Shown here: positions 37,258-44,294 of the stretch, one piece after another | How positions within the stretch are numbered: position 1 is the first letter of the stretch | How the letters are laid out: every line of letters starts with the position of its first letter | Source: Opitutia bacterium | Lineage (GTDB): Bacteria; Verrucomicrobiota; Verrucomicrobiia; Opitutales; Opitutaceae | Direction: 5' to 3' | DNA length: 52,004 nt | Assembly (NCBI GenBank): GCA_947472765.1 | Contig: CANJCM010000026.1 | Span: 1 to 52,004, forward strand | Position numbers and translations under genes: made by a program | Notes under the pieces: generated by a model | What the model was told of the DNA's origin: nothing | The model's database searches: none | What the model saw: the letters and a program-made list of their open reading frames with translations, nothing else

Positions 37258-37359
37258 TGCCGGGTGGCGGGCCTGCCCTTGAGCGTCGAGGGTATGGGGG
37301 CGCTCTTTCCGGTCGGTGGCCCGCTTGACTGGGATTTTCCGCAAACCTAGCTTCACCCC

Positions 37360-37593
37360 ATGAGCTCGCTTCTGTCCCGCATTACGATCGATCCCGGGAT
37401 TTGCCACGGCAAACCGGCGATCCGGCATCTGCGTTATCCAGTGGAGTCGATGCTCGAATACCTCGCGGGTGGTGATTCGATCGAGACGTTGCTCGGCGAA
37501 TTTCCCGATCTGGAACGGGAGGACTTTCTCGCGTGCCTCGAATTCGCGACGCAGTCGCTCAAGCTCAAGAGCCAGCACCTTGTGCTGACATGA
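37360..37593 (+). CDS. DUF433 protein, probable antitoxin
   Basis: A 77-residue protein with the DUF433 signature: RITIDPGICHGKPAIRHLRY (7-26), then VESMLEYLAGGDSIETLLGEFPDL, a helix-turn-helix-like segment. DUF433 proteins are usually encoded directly before DUF5615 or VapC-like toxins and act as antitoxins. Here the stop overlaps the start of the DUF5615 gene (ATGA), as in many toxin-antitoxin operons. One change from the common PxxxxGxPxIxGTR pattern is RHLRY in place of xGTRI. Confidence 0.88.
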   Translation: MSSLLSRITIDPGICHGKPAIRHLRYPVESMLEYLAGGDSIETLLGEFPDLEREDFLACLEFATQSLKLKSQHLVLT

Positions 37594-37943
37594 AATTCCT
37601 GGTCGACGCGCACTTGCCTCCGCGATTGTGCGTCGTGTTCCGGTCGGCGGGACACGAGGCAATGCACACCGGCCAGCTCAAGGCGCAAAACCAAACTCCG
37701 GACGAAACGATCAACGAGCTTTCGTCGATGGAGCAATGGGTGGTCGTGACGAAGGATGCGGATTTCTATCACTCGCACCTGCTGCACGGGAAGCCGTGGA
37801 AACTGCTGCTCGTGCGGACTGGCAATATCAGCACACGCGAACTGATCGCGCTGTTGGAGCGCCATCTGCCGGCGGTGGTGGTGGCGTTCAAGGGAAATTC
37901 CCTCGTGGAGTTGGACCGACGCGCGGTGCAGATCGTGCTCTGA
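37590..37943 (+). CDS. DUF5615 (PIN-like Mut7-C) protein, probable toxin
   Basis: A 117-residue protein from ATG 37590, overlapping the DUF433 stop. It opens MKFLVDAHLPPRL, the DUF5615/Mut7-C PIN-like start with the first catalytic Asp6, followed by GHEAMH, DETINEL and VVVTKDADF with further acidic residues of a PIN nuclease site. The C-terminal ISTRELIALLERHL helix is typical. With the DUF433 partner it forms a probable type II toxin-antitoxin pair; the nuclease target is unknown. The longer in-frame start at 37533 lies inside the DUF433 gene and is rejected. Confidence 0.88.
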   Translation: MKFLVDAHLPPRLCVVFRSAGHEAMHTGQLKAQNQTPDETINELSSMEQWVVVTKDADFYHSHLLHGKPWKLLLVRTGNISTRELIALLERHLPAVVVAFKGNSLVELDRRAVQIVL

Positions 37944-37999
37944 GTCCGAAAACCCCATGAGTGTTCCTGCGCACTGACGCAGCAACGCGGCTGGACGGC

Positions 38000-38128
38000 A
38001 AATTTCAGATTACCGATTTTCAATTCTCAATTTTCAATCTGCCGCCGGCGAACACGCCACGGAGCAGAACCGCGGGCAGCGGACGCAGACCCCGATTGAA
38101 AATTGGCAATTTAAAATCTGAAATCTCC
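38000..38128 (+). repeat. Heptad-armed palindromic element F, copy 2
   Basis: Left arm AAATTTCAGATTACC then TTTTCAA-TTCTCAA-TTTTCAA (period 7); GC-rich centre; right arm with GATTGAAAATTGGCAATTTA and AAATCTGAAATC. The arms are near-complementary over about 33 bases. It lies 57 bases after the DUF5615 stop. Confidence 0.88.
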
Positions 38129-38132
38129 AATT

Positions 38133-38183
38133 GGTGGCGCGCTCTGCGGTATCGCTGGCGTTATGCTTCCAGAAAACACCGGC
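38133..38183 (+). repeat. 51-base repeat W, copy 1
   Basis: The segment contains GGTGGCGCGCTCT, ATCGCTGGCGTTAT and TTCCAGAAAA. It recurs at 40789-40839 with few mismatches, so the two copies bracket the GT-C gene in the same orientation. The 306-base gap 37944-38249 consists of element F copy 2 and this repeat. Confidence 0.8.
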
Positions 38184-38249
38184 CCAGCCCAGAGCCAGCC
38201 CGTTGCGTAAAGTCGCGGCGAGTTTCACCGGAATGATGGCACGACTTGC

Positions 38250-40487
38250 TTACTTCAGGAAACGCGCCTCGGCGACGCGTGCGCCGGTCGCGTCGCGAAG
38301 GTAAAGCACGCAGCTTTCGAGCGGGCAGTTCGGTGGGAATTGTTCGACGAACAGATCGAGGCGGACGATGCCATTGGCGTCGAAGGGAAAGGCCACCCGG
38401 TGCCCCGGCCCGGTGGCGGCGCCGGCGGAGTTGAGCGGCGTGAGCGTGAGCTGGGCGTCGGTCGCGGTCCACGTCTTGACGGGCGTGCTGCGTCCGCCGT
38501 CGAACCTGCCGAGCTCGATCGTAGTCACGCGACGCAGGTCGGACGCAGCTAGCGTGAGGGCGAGGCAATAGCGCGGCGAGTTACCCGCCGCCGCTTCGAG
38601 CAGGGTGGCCGTATCGATCGGGGCGATCGTGCGGCCTTTGCGCACCCAAAATTCGTAAGGCGCCAGCGCGAACGCCGGCTCATAGTTCGCCAGCAGCCAG
38701 CGAACGAGTGGAGTCGGCTTCATGACCTGCGTGCCCGCCAGCAAATCGTAGAGGCTTCGCTCGACTATGAGGCAGGAGCGGGGCGCGGCCTCGAGCCGGA
38801 CGCGAATTTCCTCCTGTTGCTCGAGGGTGAGAAGGTAGAACCAATGCGTGGCATTCGCCCCCGTGGGTGGCGGCACGCCGGTCCACAGATGAAAACTCTG
38901 GAGGCCGGGCAGCGTGAACAGCATCTCCGCGTGAGCGGCGGCATTGCGCGCGAGGACGCGCATGCTGGTCGTGGTCTTCTCCGCCAGCTGCAGGGTTTCG
39001 GCTCCGGGCAGGCGCAACGAGTCCCGGCCGCGGATGCGGGTGTAGCCGAACCGGGCGAAATTTGCGCAACCCGCCGCGATCACCGCGAGCAGCAGCGCGC
39101 TGGCGAGGAAGCGCAGTCGGCGCACGAGCGGTGGCGGATGGTCCGCGTGTAGCCGCACGAGATCGTGCACGCCGATCGCGATCAGGGGGACGAAAAGAAA
39201 CGTGCCCCAGCCGACCTGGCTGCCGGCGACGGGAAACCCGTGCAGTGCTTGCGTGACGAATAGCAGGCCAAGCCACGCGCGCACGGGCTGGGTCGATCCG
39301 TCGCCGCCGAGCGGTTGCACGAAAAGCCACGCCGCGCCGAGCCCATACACGAGGGTGAACTGGCCCGCCCCCAGCGGCCGGTTCACCAGCCAGCCGGTCA
39401 GATAAAGCAGCGCGACGATCAGCCGGCCGCTGGCGACGATGGCGAAGCGGTGGGAGCTCGGCCCGAGCGTGACCCAGCCCGCGAGCGCCAGCGACGCGAG
39501 CCCGACGGCCGCCGTGCCGGTGGGCCAGTTGACGGCGGCGCTGTAGGCGAGCGGCTGACTCAGTGGACCGAACACGACGCCATCGAGCAATGCCCGCCAC
39601 GACGTGCCCTGGCTCAGGATTCCAGTCGCGGTGACTGCGACGACCACAGCGGCAGCGCCTCCGAGCCAGAGCAGATCGGACCGACGGGTCGCGGGCCGCA
39701 CGCCGCCCGCCGCGGCGAGCACGGTGGTGAGGCCACCGCACGCCGCCACGAGTGCAAACGTCGCGACCCACGGTTGGTCGAGGATCGGGCGCGTCAGCGC
39801 GAACGGCATCGCGGCGAGGGCCAGCGCGGCGAGGAGCGTGCGCCGGCGCGGCGTGAATCCGGCCGCGTTGAGATGCAGCAGCCACCATGAGCCTGCGCCG
39901 AACAGGAAAAAAACACCCACATTGATTTTCGTCAGCAGCAGTGCCGCGCCGATGAGGCCGGTGGCGGCGGCAAGTTTCGGGGAAGCATCGCGCCAGCGTC
40001 CGCCGAGCCACGCGGCGGCGGCCGTCACGAGGACGATGAACCCGCCCGGATGCGCCGGCGAACTGATCAAATCGAAGACGTGCAGGCACACCCCGCCCAT
40101 CGTGAAGGCCGTCGCACCGGGCGAGCGCGTGAACCGCCACGCGAGCGCGCCGCAAAATCCGATCGCTCCGAGCCAGCACCCGAGCGTCAGCAACCGGCCT
40201 TCGACGTTGGTGAAATCGAAACCGACGACGTGCAGGGCCTGATGAAACAAAAAGAAGAACGGCCCGTATTGGCTGTAGACGCGTGAGTAGAGCCCGCCGC
40301 CTTCCGTAAAGTCCTTCAGCGAGAAGAGCACGTAGCCCTCGTCGTCGTAGGACATGAAGGTCGAAAACGAAAGCGTGACGGTTCCGACCCCAATCAGCGC
40401 GCCAACGAGGACGACGGTCATCAGTTGCCACCAGCGGACCGGCGGCAGGGCGGCGGGCTTTGAAGGTGGCAATGAATCGGCCGGCAT
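38250..40487 (-). CDS. Polytopic GT-C-type membrane glycosyltransferase
   Basis: A 745-residue membrane protein from ATG 40487. About 12 hydrophobic segments lie within residues 20-480, and residues 490-745 form a soluble domain. The first external loop carries SYDDEGYVLFSLKDF and YSQYGPFFF, the acidic D-E plus Y-G-P pattern of GT-C enzymes that use lipid-phosphate sugars (PMT/ArnT/DUF2029-like). It probably glycosylates a lipid or protein on the periplasmic side. No partner genes lie beside it, and it is flanked on both sides by repeats F and W. The exact family and substrate are not determined. Confidence 0.8.
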   Translation of the reverse strand: MPADSLPPSKPAALPPVRWWQLMTVVLVGALIGVGTVTLSFSTFMSYDDEGYVLFSLKDFTEGGGLYSRVYSQYGPFFFLFHQALHVVGFDFTNVEGRLLTLGCWLGAIGFCGALAWRFTRSPGATAFTMGGVCLHVFDLISSPAHPGGFIVLVTAAAAWLGGRWRDASPKLAAATGLIGAALLLTKINVGVFFLFGAGSWWLLHLNAAGFTPRRRTLLAALALAAMPFALTRPILDQPWVATFALVAACGGLTTVLAAAGGVRPATRRSDLLWLGGAAAVVVAVTATGILSQGTSWRALLDGVVFGPLSQPLAYSAAVNWPTGTAAVGLASLALAGWVTLGPSSHRFAIVASGRLIVALLYLTGWLVNRPLGAGQFTLVYGLGAAWLFVQPLGGDGSTQPVRAWLGLLFVTQALHGFPVAGSQVGWGTFLFVPLIAIGVHDLVRLHADHPPPLVRRLRFLASALLLAVIAAGCANFARFGYTRIRGRDSLRLPGAETLQLAEKTTTSMRVLARNAAAHAEMLFTLPGLQSFHLWTGVPPPTGANATHWFYLLTLEQQEEIRVRLEAAPRSCLIVERSLYDLLAGTQVMKPTPLVRWLLANYEPAFALAPYEFWVRKGRTIAPIDTATLLEAAAGNSPRYCLALTLAASDLRRVTTIELGRFDGGRSTPVKTWTATDAQLTLTPLNSAGAATGPGHRVAFPFDANGIVRLDLFVEQFPPNCPLESCVLYLRDATGARVAEARFLK

Positions 40488-40916
40488 GGACGGGAGTCAG
40501 CGCGTTCGCTGCCCGCGCAGCGGGAACGCGCGCATGGCGGCCGATGCGAGTGTCACCGCGAGGAGGTCGACCATGAGCTGAGGGTGACTGAACGGGGTCA
40601 CAACGAGAGTGGAGGTCAAATCAGGTGAAAGTGGAAGAACTCGAACGGGCCGTCATCGGAGCCAACTCGCGAGCTTCAGGGCCTCGGCGAGCACGAACGT
40701 CTCGAGGAGCGCGCCGATAGGGCCGCGGTCGGCGGCGATGGCCCACCTCGGGCAAAATCGCCGAGTCGGCTGGCGAGTGCGTGCCGCTGGTGGCGCGCTC
40801 TCCGGAATCGCTGGCGTTATATTTCCAGAAAAGGCCGGCGAGCCATTCGGCCGTCAGCAGGCAGAACCTCCTTTTTGGGTGATCACCAGTACGCATTACC
40901 CTCGGGCCTCCGCTCA
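40488..40916. other. Gene-free stretch with repeat W copy 2
   Basis: I see no credible gene. Repeat W copy 2 occupies about 40789-40839 (GGTGGCGCGCTCT ... ATCGCTGGCGTTAT ... TTCCAGAAAA). Short open frames here read through repeats and lack recognisable motifs. It may hold remnants of a lost gene. Confidence 0.6.
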
Positions 40917-41037
40917 AATTCCAGATTACCGATTTTCAATTCTCAATTTTCAATCTCCAGACTGCGAACGCGCCATGGCGGCGACTGGCCCGAGGCGTTC
41001 GGGCGTCGAGATTGAAGAATTGCGAATCGAGATTCGC
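40917..41037 (+). repeat. Heptad-armed palindromic element F, copy 3
   Basis: The left arm AAATTCCAGATTACC plus TTTTCAA-TTCTCAA-TTTTCAA is almost identical to copies 2 and 4; the centre and right arm are degenerate (GAGATTGAAGAATTGCGAAT). It abuts the stop codon of the higA-like gene directly. Confidence 0.8.
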
Positions 41038-41346
41038 TCAAGCAGCCGCTGTTTCGCGCGGTCTCACTTCCCGTGCAATTTGCGCGCCGATTTCCCGCTG
41101 CGCGCGGCGCAGATCGCATTCGGTCTGCAGGCGCAGCCACCAGCCCTCCGACAGTCCGAAATAGCGATCCAGCCGCAGCCCGGTATCCGCCGTGATTGCC
41201 CGGGCGTCGGCCAGGATAGCCGTGATCCGGGTCAGGGGCACGCCGATGTCCTTCGCCAGCCGGTAGGGCGTGATTTCCATCGGGTCGAGAAACTCCTCGC
41301 GGAGCATTTCGGCAGGAGTCAGGAGCGGCAGCAGTTTGGTTTTCAT
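41038..41346 (-). CDS. higA: HigA-type antitoxin
   Basis: A 102-residue XRE-family protein from ATG 41346, eight bases after the toxin stop. It starts MKTKLLPLLTPAEMLREEFL, the HigA/VapI opening, followed by a helix-turn-helix (TPYRLAKDIGVPLTRITAIL) and the conserved TADTGLRLDRYFGLSEGWWL segment. In HigBA modules the toxin gene comes first, as here. It should bind HigB and repress the operon. The C-terminal REVRPRETAAA tail runs up to repeat F copy 3. Confidence 0.93.
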   Translation of the reverse strand: MKTKLLPLLTPAEMLREEFLDPMEITPYRLAKDIGVPLTRITAILADARAITADTGLRLDRYFGLSEGWWLRLQTECDLRRAQREIGAQIAREVRPRETAAA

Positions 41347-41354
41347 GACGGCAT

Positions 41355-41636
41355 TCAATGATAGTCGATGATGGCGACATCCTCGGCCCCCGCCGCGGTC
41401 CAGCGAAAGACGATGCGCCACTGGTCGTTGATCCGGATGGAGTGCTGTCCTGCCCGCCGGCCTTTTAGCGCCTCGAGCCGGTTGCCCGGAGGGATGCGAA
41501 GGTCGGAGAGCAGGGTGGCAAGATGGATTTGGAGCAATTTCCGGCGGGCGACGGTTTGGATGGTGGCAGGCAGCTCCGGCGACTGCCGGTCGTGAAATAC
41601 GTCCTCGGTGGCCCGGGAGCCGAAGGACTTGATCAT
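41355..41636 (-). CDS. higB: HigB-type (RelE superfamily) toxin
   Basis: A 93-residue protein from ATG 41636. It opens MIKSFGSRATEDVFHDRQSP, then RRKLLQIHLATLLSDLRIPP, GNRLEALKG and the C-terminal HSIRINDQWRIVFRWT, all typical of HigB 'plasmid maintenance killer' proteins, ribosome-dependent mRNA endonucleases of the RelE fold. The Arg/Lys-rich surface and the terminal DYH are kept, so it looks intact. It is encoded just upstream of its antitoxin on the same strand. Confidence 0.93.
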   Translation of the reverse strand: MIKSFGSRATEDVFHDRQSPELPATIQTVARRKLLQIHLATLLSDLRIPPGNRLEALKGRRAGQHSIRINDQWRIVFRWTAAGAEDVAIIDYH

Positions 41637-41758
41637 CCTCTTTAGTTACGTGGCGCGTAACCAAAAGTCAAAACGGAATCTCATTCTGCTTCGAACGACC
41701 TGAAACGCGGGGGCGTTCGCCCAGCGGACCTTGTCCGCGGTCGGCTCGCGCGACCCAC

Positions 41759-41891
41759 AAATTTCAGATTACCGATTTTCAATTCTCAATTTTCAATCTG
41801 CCGCCAGCGAGCCCGCCACGGCGCAACCCCGCGGGGCCGTGTTCGCGGACCCAGATTGAAAATTGAGAATTGAAAATCTGAAATCGCAAAT
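41759..41891 (+). repeat. Heptad-armed palindromic element F, copy 4
   Basis: The best-preserved copy. Left arm from 41759: AAATTTCAGATTACC, then TTTTCAA-TTCTCAA-TTTTCAA-TCTG; GC-rich centre (about 41801-41850); right arm CAGATTGAAAATTGAGAATT then GAAAATCTGAAATC. The arms are complementary over about 34 bases. It is located between the higBA promoter side and the lysR gene. The gap 41637-41946 holds nothing else that I can identify. Confidence 0.9.
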
Positions 41892-41946
41892 CGGGCTCAT
41901 CCGCGTCCGGGTTACCTAACTCTTCGGCGAATTGAATCGGGACCGC

Positions 41947-42873
41947 TCAACGCGCGTCGGGCCCGCTGGCGTCCGCAGTGCTGGCCACGGCCAGGAACGC
42001 CGCCAGCGCCGGCTCGGGCACGGGCGGTTGACGCCAGCCCAGCACAAGGCGGCTCTCCGGGGCTGGTCCTTCCAGCGGCCGGAAGGTCACGTCCGGCGGC
42101 AGATGCTGCGCTTCCGAGGGCGTCATGAACGTGACGCCGAGGCCCGCGCGGACCAGGCCGACGCCGTTGACGCGCGGCCAGATTTCCTCGGCGATGCGCG
42201 GCGTCACTCCGACCTTCGAGAAGGCCGCGAGGATGCGATCGTAGAATCCGGGATTGTGGGTGCGGGGAAACAGGACGAACGGTGTGTCCGCCAGGTCGCG
42301 CAGGCGCAGGCTCGAGCGCGCCGCGGCCGGATGCGTGGCCGGCAGCAGGATGCCATTGCGTTCGCGAAGGAGCAGGCGCGTCCGCAATCCGGGCGCCGGC
42401 GCATCCGGATGGAAGAAACCGCAGCCGAGTTCGCCCGCGTGCAGCGCGGCGAGCTGGGCGGCCGTGGGTGATTCGGTGAGCTCGAGCCGGATGCCCGGAT
42501 AGCGCTGGTGAAAGACGCCGAGGATCCGCGGGAGCACCGTCGCCATCGCCAGACCCGTGAACGCGACGCGGACGCGGCCGACCTCGCCGCGGCTGAGCGC
42601 CTGCATTTCCTCCGGAATCGCGGCCACGCCGCGGAGAATGGGTTCGATGCGCTCGAGCAGGCGCCGGCCGGCCGGCGTGATCGCGACGCCTTGCCGCGTG
42701 CGGTCGAGGAGATTGGTCTCGAGCGCCGCTTCCAACTGGGCGACGGCCCGGCTCAGCGCGGGTTGCGCGACGGCGAGGCGTTCGGCGGCACGGCGGAAAT
42801 GGAGCTGGCGCGCCACCTCCCGGAAATAGACGAGGTGACGAAGTTCGAAGGGAAATTGAAACTCTCGCGCCAT
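41947..42873 (-). CDS. LysR-family transcriptional regulator
   Basis: A 308-residue LysR-type regulator from ATG 42873. Residues 8-68 form the winged helix-turn-helix (LRHLVYFREVARQLHFRRAA ... QPALSRAVAQLEAALETNLL) and residues 95-300 the periplasmic-binding-like effector domain (GRVRVAFTGLA ... GFFHPDAPAPG ... GLGVTFMTPSEAQ). It is closest to the CbbR/CatR/BenM-like group by the FRRAAERLAVAQPALS wording. It follows the MFS permease gene on the same strand after a 114-base gap that contains an inverted hairpin pair, so it may be transcribed separately and could regulate the upstream operon. Confidence 0.93.
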   Translation of the reverse strand: MAREFQFPFELRHLVYFREVARQLHFRRAAERLAVAQPALSRAVAQLEAALETNLLDRTRQGVAITPAGRRLLERIEPILRGVAAIPEEMQALSRGEVGRVRVAFTGLAMATVLPRILGVFHQRYPGIRLELTESPTAAQLAALHAGELGCGFFHPDAPAPGLRTRLLLRERNGILLPATHPAAARSSLRLRDLADTPFVLFPRTHNPGFYDRILAAFSKVGVTPRIAEEIWPRVNGVGLVRAGLGVTFMTPSEAQHLPPDVTFRPLEGPAPESRLVLGWRQPPVPEPALAAFLAVASTADASGPDAR

Positions 42874-42892
42874 CGACCCGGAACTATTGAAT

Positions 42893-42946
42893 CCCTGCCC
42901 TCACGGGCAGGGCCACTCAGTCGTGGCCCGCTGCGTGAGCAGCGGG
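42893..42946. repeat. Inverted pair of GTGG hairpins with GTGA loops
   Basis: CCCTGCCC-TCAC-GGGCAGGG (42893-42912) followed by CCAC reads GTGG plus hairpin with a GTGA loop on the minus strand. GTGG (42923-42926) then CCCGCTGC-GTGA-GCAGCGGG (42927-42946) is on the plus strand. The same two hairpin types are combined at 11932-12007 in the other order. Confidence 0.85.
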
Positions 42947-42987
42947 AGGTTTGGACGGGCAAGGTGCATCAGACCATTACTCGAGCC

Positions 42988-44271
42988 TCAAGCGTCCGCC
43001 GCGGCGGGTGTCGCAACCTTGGCGGACGCTGCCGCCTTCCGGCCGACGTGCCGGTAGATCATCAGCATCAGGCCCGCGGACAGCAGCAGGTTGAAGGCGG
43101 CAAACTCGAAGATCCGGCTGACGTCGATCTTGGCGTCACGCAGCATCCCGCCGGCATAGATGCCCGCGCCGCCGACGAGCGTGCTGAAGAGACTCGAGAC
43201 GCCCCAGCTCGTGGCGCGATACCGCGGATCCACCAGCATGCAGAGGACGGGCATGAGGTTCGCGTCGGAGAAATAGCGGAAGAGTCCGTACATCGACAGA
43301 CCGGCGAGCGCGAGGGCGAGCACCGGCGCCTTGATTAGGAGCAACACTCCGGGAGCAGCGAGGAACAGCCCGATCATGGGCACGAGAATCCGGGCGCGGG
43401 GATTGCGGCGGCTCCAGCGGTCGGCCCATTTGCCTCCGATCAAGAGGCCGAGCAGCGCCGCGATGTTCACGCAGAGCGTCGTGTACATGCCGGCCGCGCC
43501 CTGCGTGAGCGCGTACTGCTCCTTCATGTACGTCGGCATCCAGCCGACCACCGACCACGCCACCACGCCGAGCACGCAGTTGTAGGCGATAATCAGCATG
43601 TACCCGGGATCCGTGAAGAGGCTGCGGAAGGCTTCGCCCAGTCGAACCGGCGCCGCGCTGCTTTCTCCCGCCGGCAGGGGAACGTCGGTATCCTCCGGAT
43701 CGCGGAGCAGGAGCAGCAACGCGATCGAGTAGCCGACCCCAATCAAACCGAAGAGCTGATGGGCATGGCCCCAGCTGGAATTCGACGCGATCCAGCCGCC
43801 GAGTCCGCTGAGGGCGGCCCCGGCCATCGCGCCGCTCAAGAGGATGCCGGAGGCGAGCGAGCGGGTGGAGCCACGATGATAATCGACGACGAGGGCGACC
43901 GATGCCGGCACCGCGGCGACCTGGCTGAGGGCGAGGAGCGCGCGCAGCGCCAGCAGCTGGTCATAAGTTTTCACGTACGCGGTGAGGCCCGTGACGACCG
44001 ACCACGCGAACAGGCTGCCGACGATGACCAGGCTGCGCTTGAACCGATCGGCAAAGTAGCCGGCAAACGGACTGCCGAGGCCATAGACGATCAGCACCAC
44101 GGTCGTCAGCAGACCGAACTGGGACTCGGTCATCGGAATCGTTTCCATGAGCGAGCCGCGCATGGTCGTGATCATCAGACGATCGAGGTAGTTCAGGCAG
44201 GCGGTAAACCAGAGCAGCGCCACGACCAGCCATCCGTTGCGACGAAAATTGGCGGCGGCAGCGAGGGGCAT
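42988..44271 (-). CDS. MFS permease
   Basis: A 427-residue major facilitator superfamily transporter from ATG 44271; an upstream extension overlaps the lyase gene and is rejected. Twelve hydrophobic segments are visible. The loop 2-3 motif is FAGYFADRFKRSLVIV (variant of GxxxDRxGRR), repeated after helix 8 as IGGKWADRWSRRNPRAR. NYLDRLMIT in helix 1 is typical of the anion:cation symporter group that includes hexuronate and sugar-acid carriers. It lies 23 bases after the heparinase-like gene, in one operon with it, so uptake of an oligosaccharide or uronate product is plausible. Confidence 0.9.
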   Translation of the reverse strand: MPLAAAANFRRNGWLVVALLWFTACLNYLDRLMITTMRGSLMETIPMTESQFGLLTTVVLIVYGLGSPFAGYFADRFKRSLVIVGSLFAWSVVTGLTAYVKTYDQLLALRALLALSQVAAVPASVALVVDYHRGSTRSLASGILLSGAMAGAALSGLGGWIASNSSWGHAHQLFGLIGVGYSIALLLLLRDPEDTDVPLPAGESSAAPVRLGEAFRSLFTDPGYMLIIAYNCVLGVVAWSVVGWMPTYMKEQYALTQGAAGMYTTLCVNIAALLGLLIGGKWADRWSRRNPRARILVPMIGLFLAAPGVLLLIKAPVLALALAGLSMYGLFRYFSDANLMPVLCMLVDPRYRATSWGVSSLFSTLVGGAGIYAGGMLRDAKIDVSRIFEFAAFNLLLSAGLMLMIYRHVGRKAAASAKVATPAAADA

Positions 44272-44294
44272 GGGGTGGGGTAGAAGCGACTTTG

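Noticed and set aside
40621-40917. 98-codon minus-strand open frame in the 40.5-40.9 kb gap
   Set aside because: Part of it is the translation of repeat W, which also appears at 38133-38183; no conserved motif is present.
38000-41891. Integron attC sites at the F or W repeats
   Set aside because: The palindromic layout and cassette-like gene order suggested it, but I find no paired RYYYAAC/GTTRRRY cores and no integrase gene in the window.
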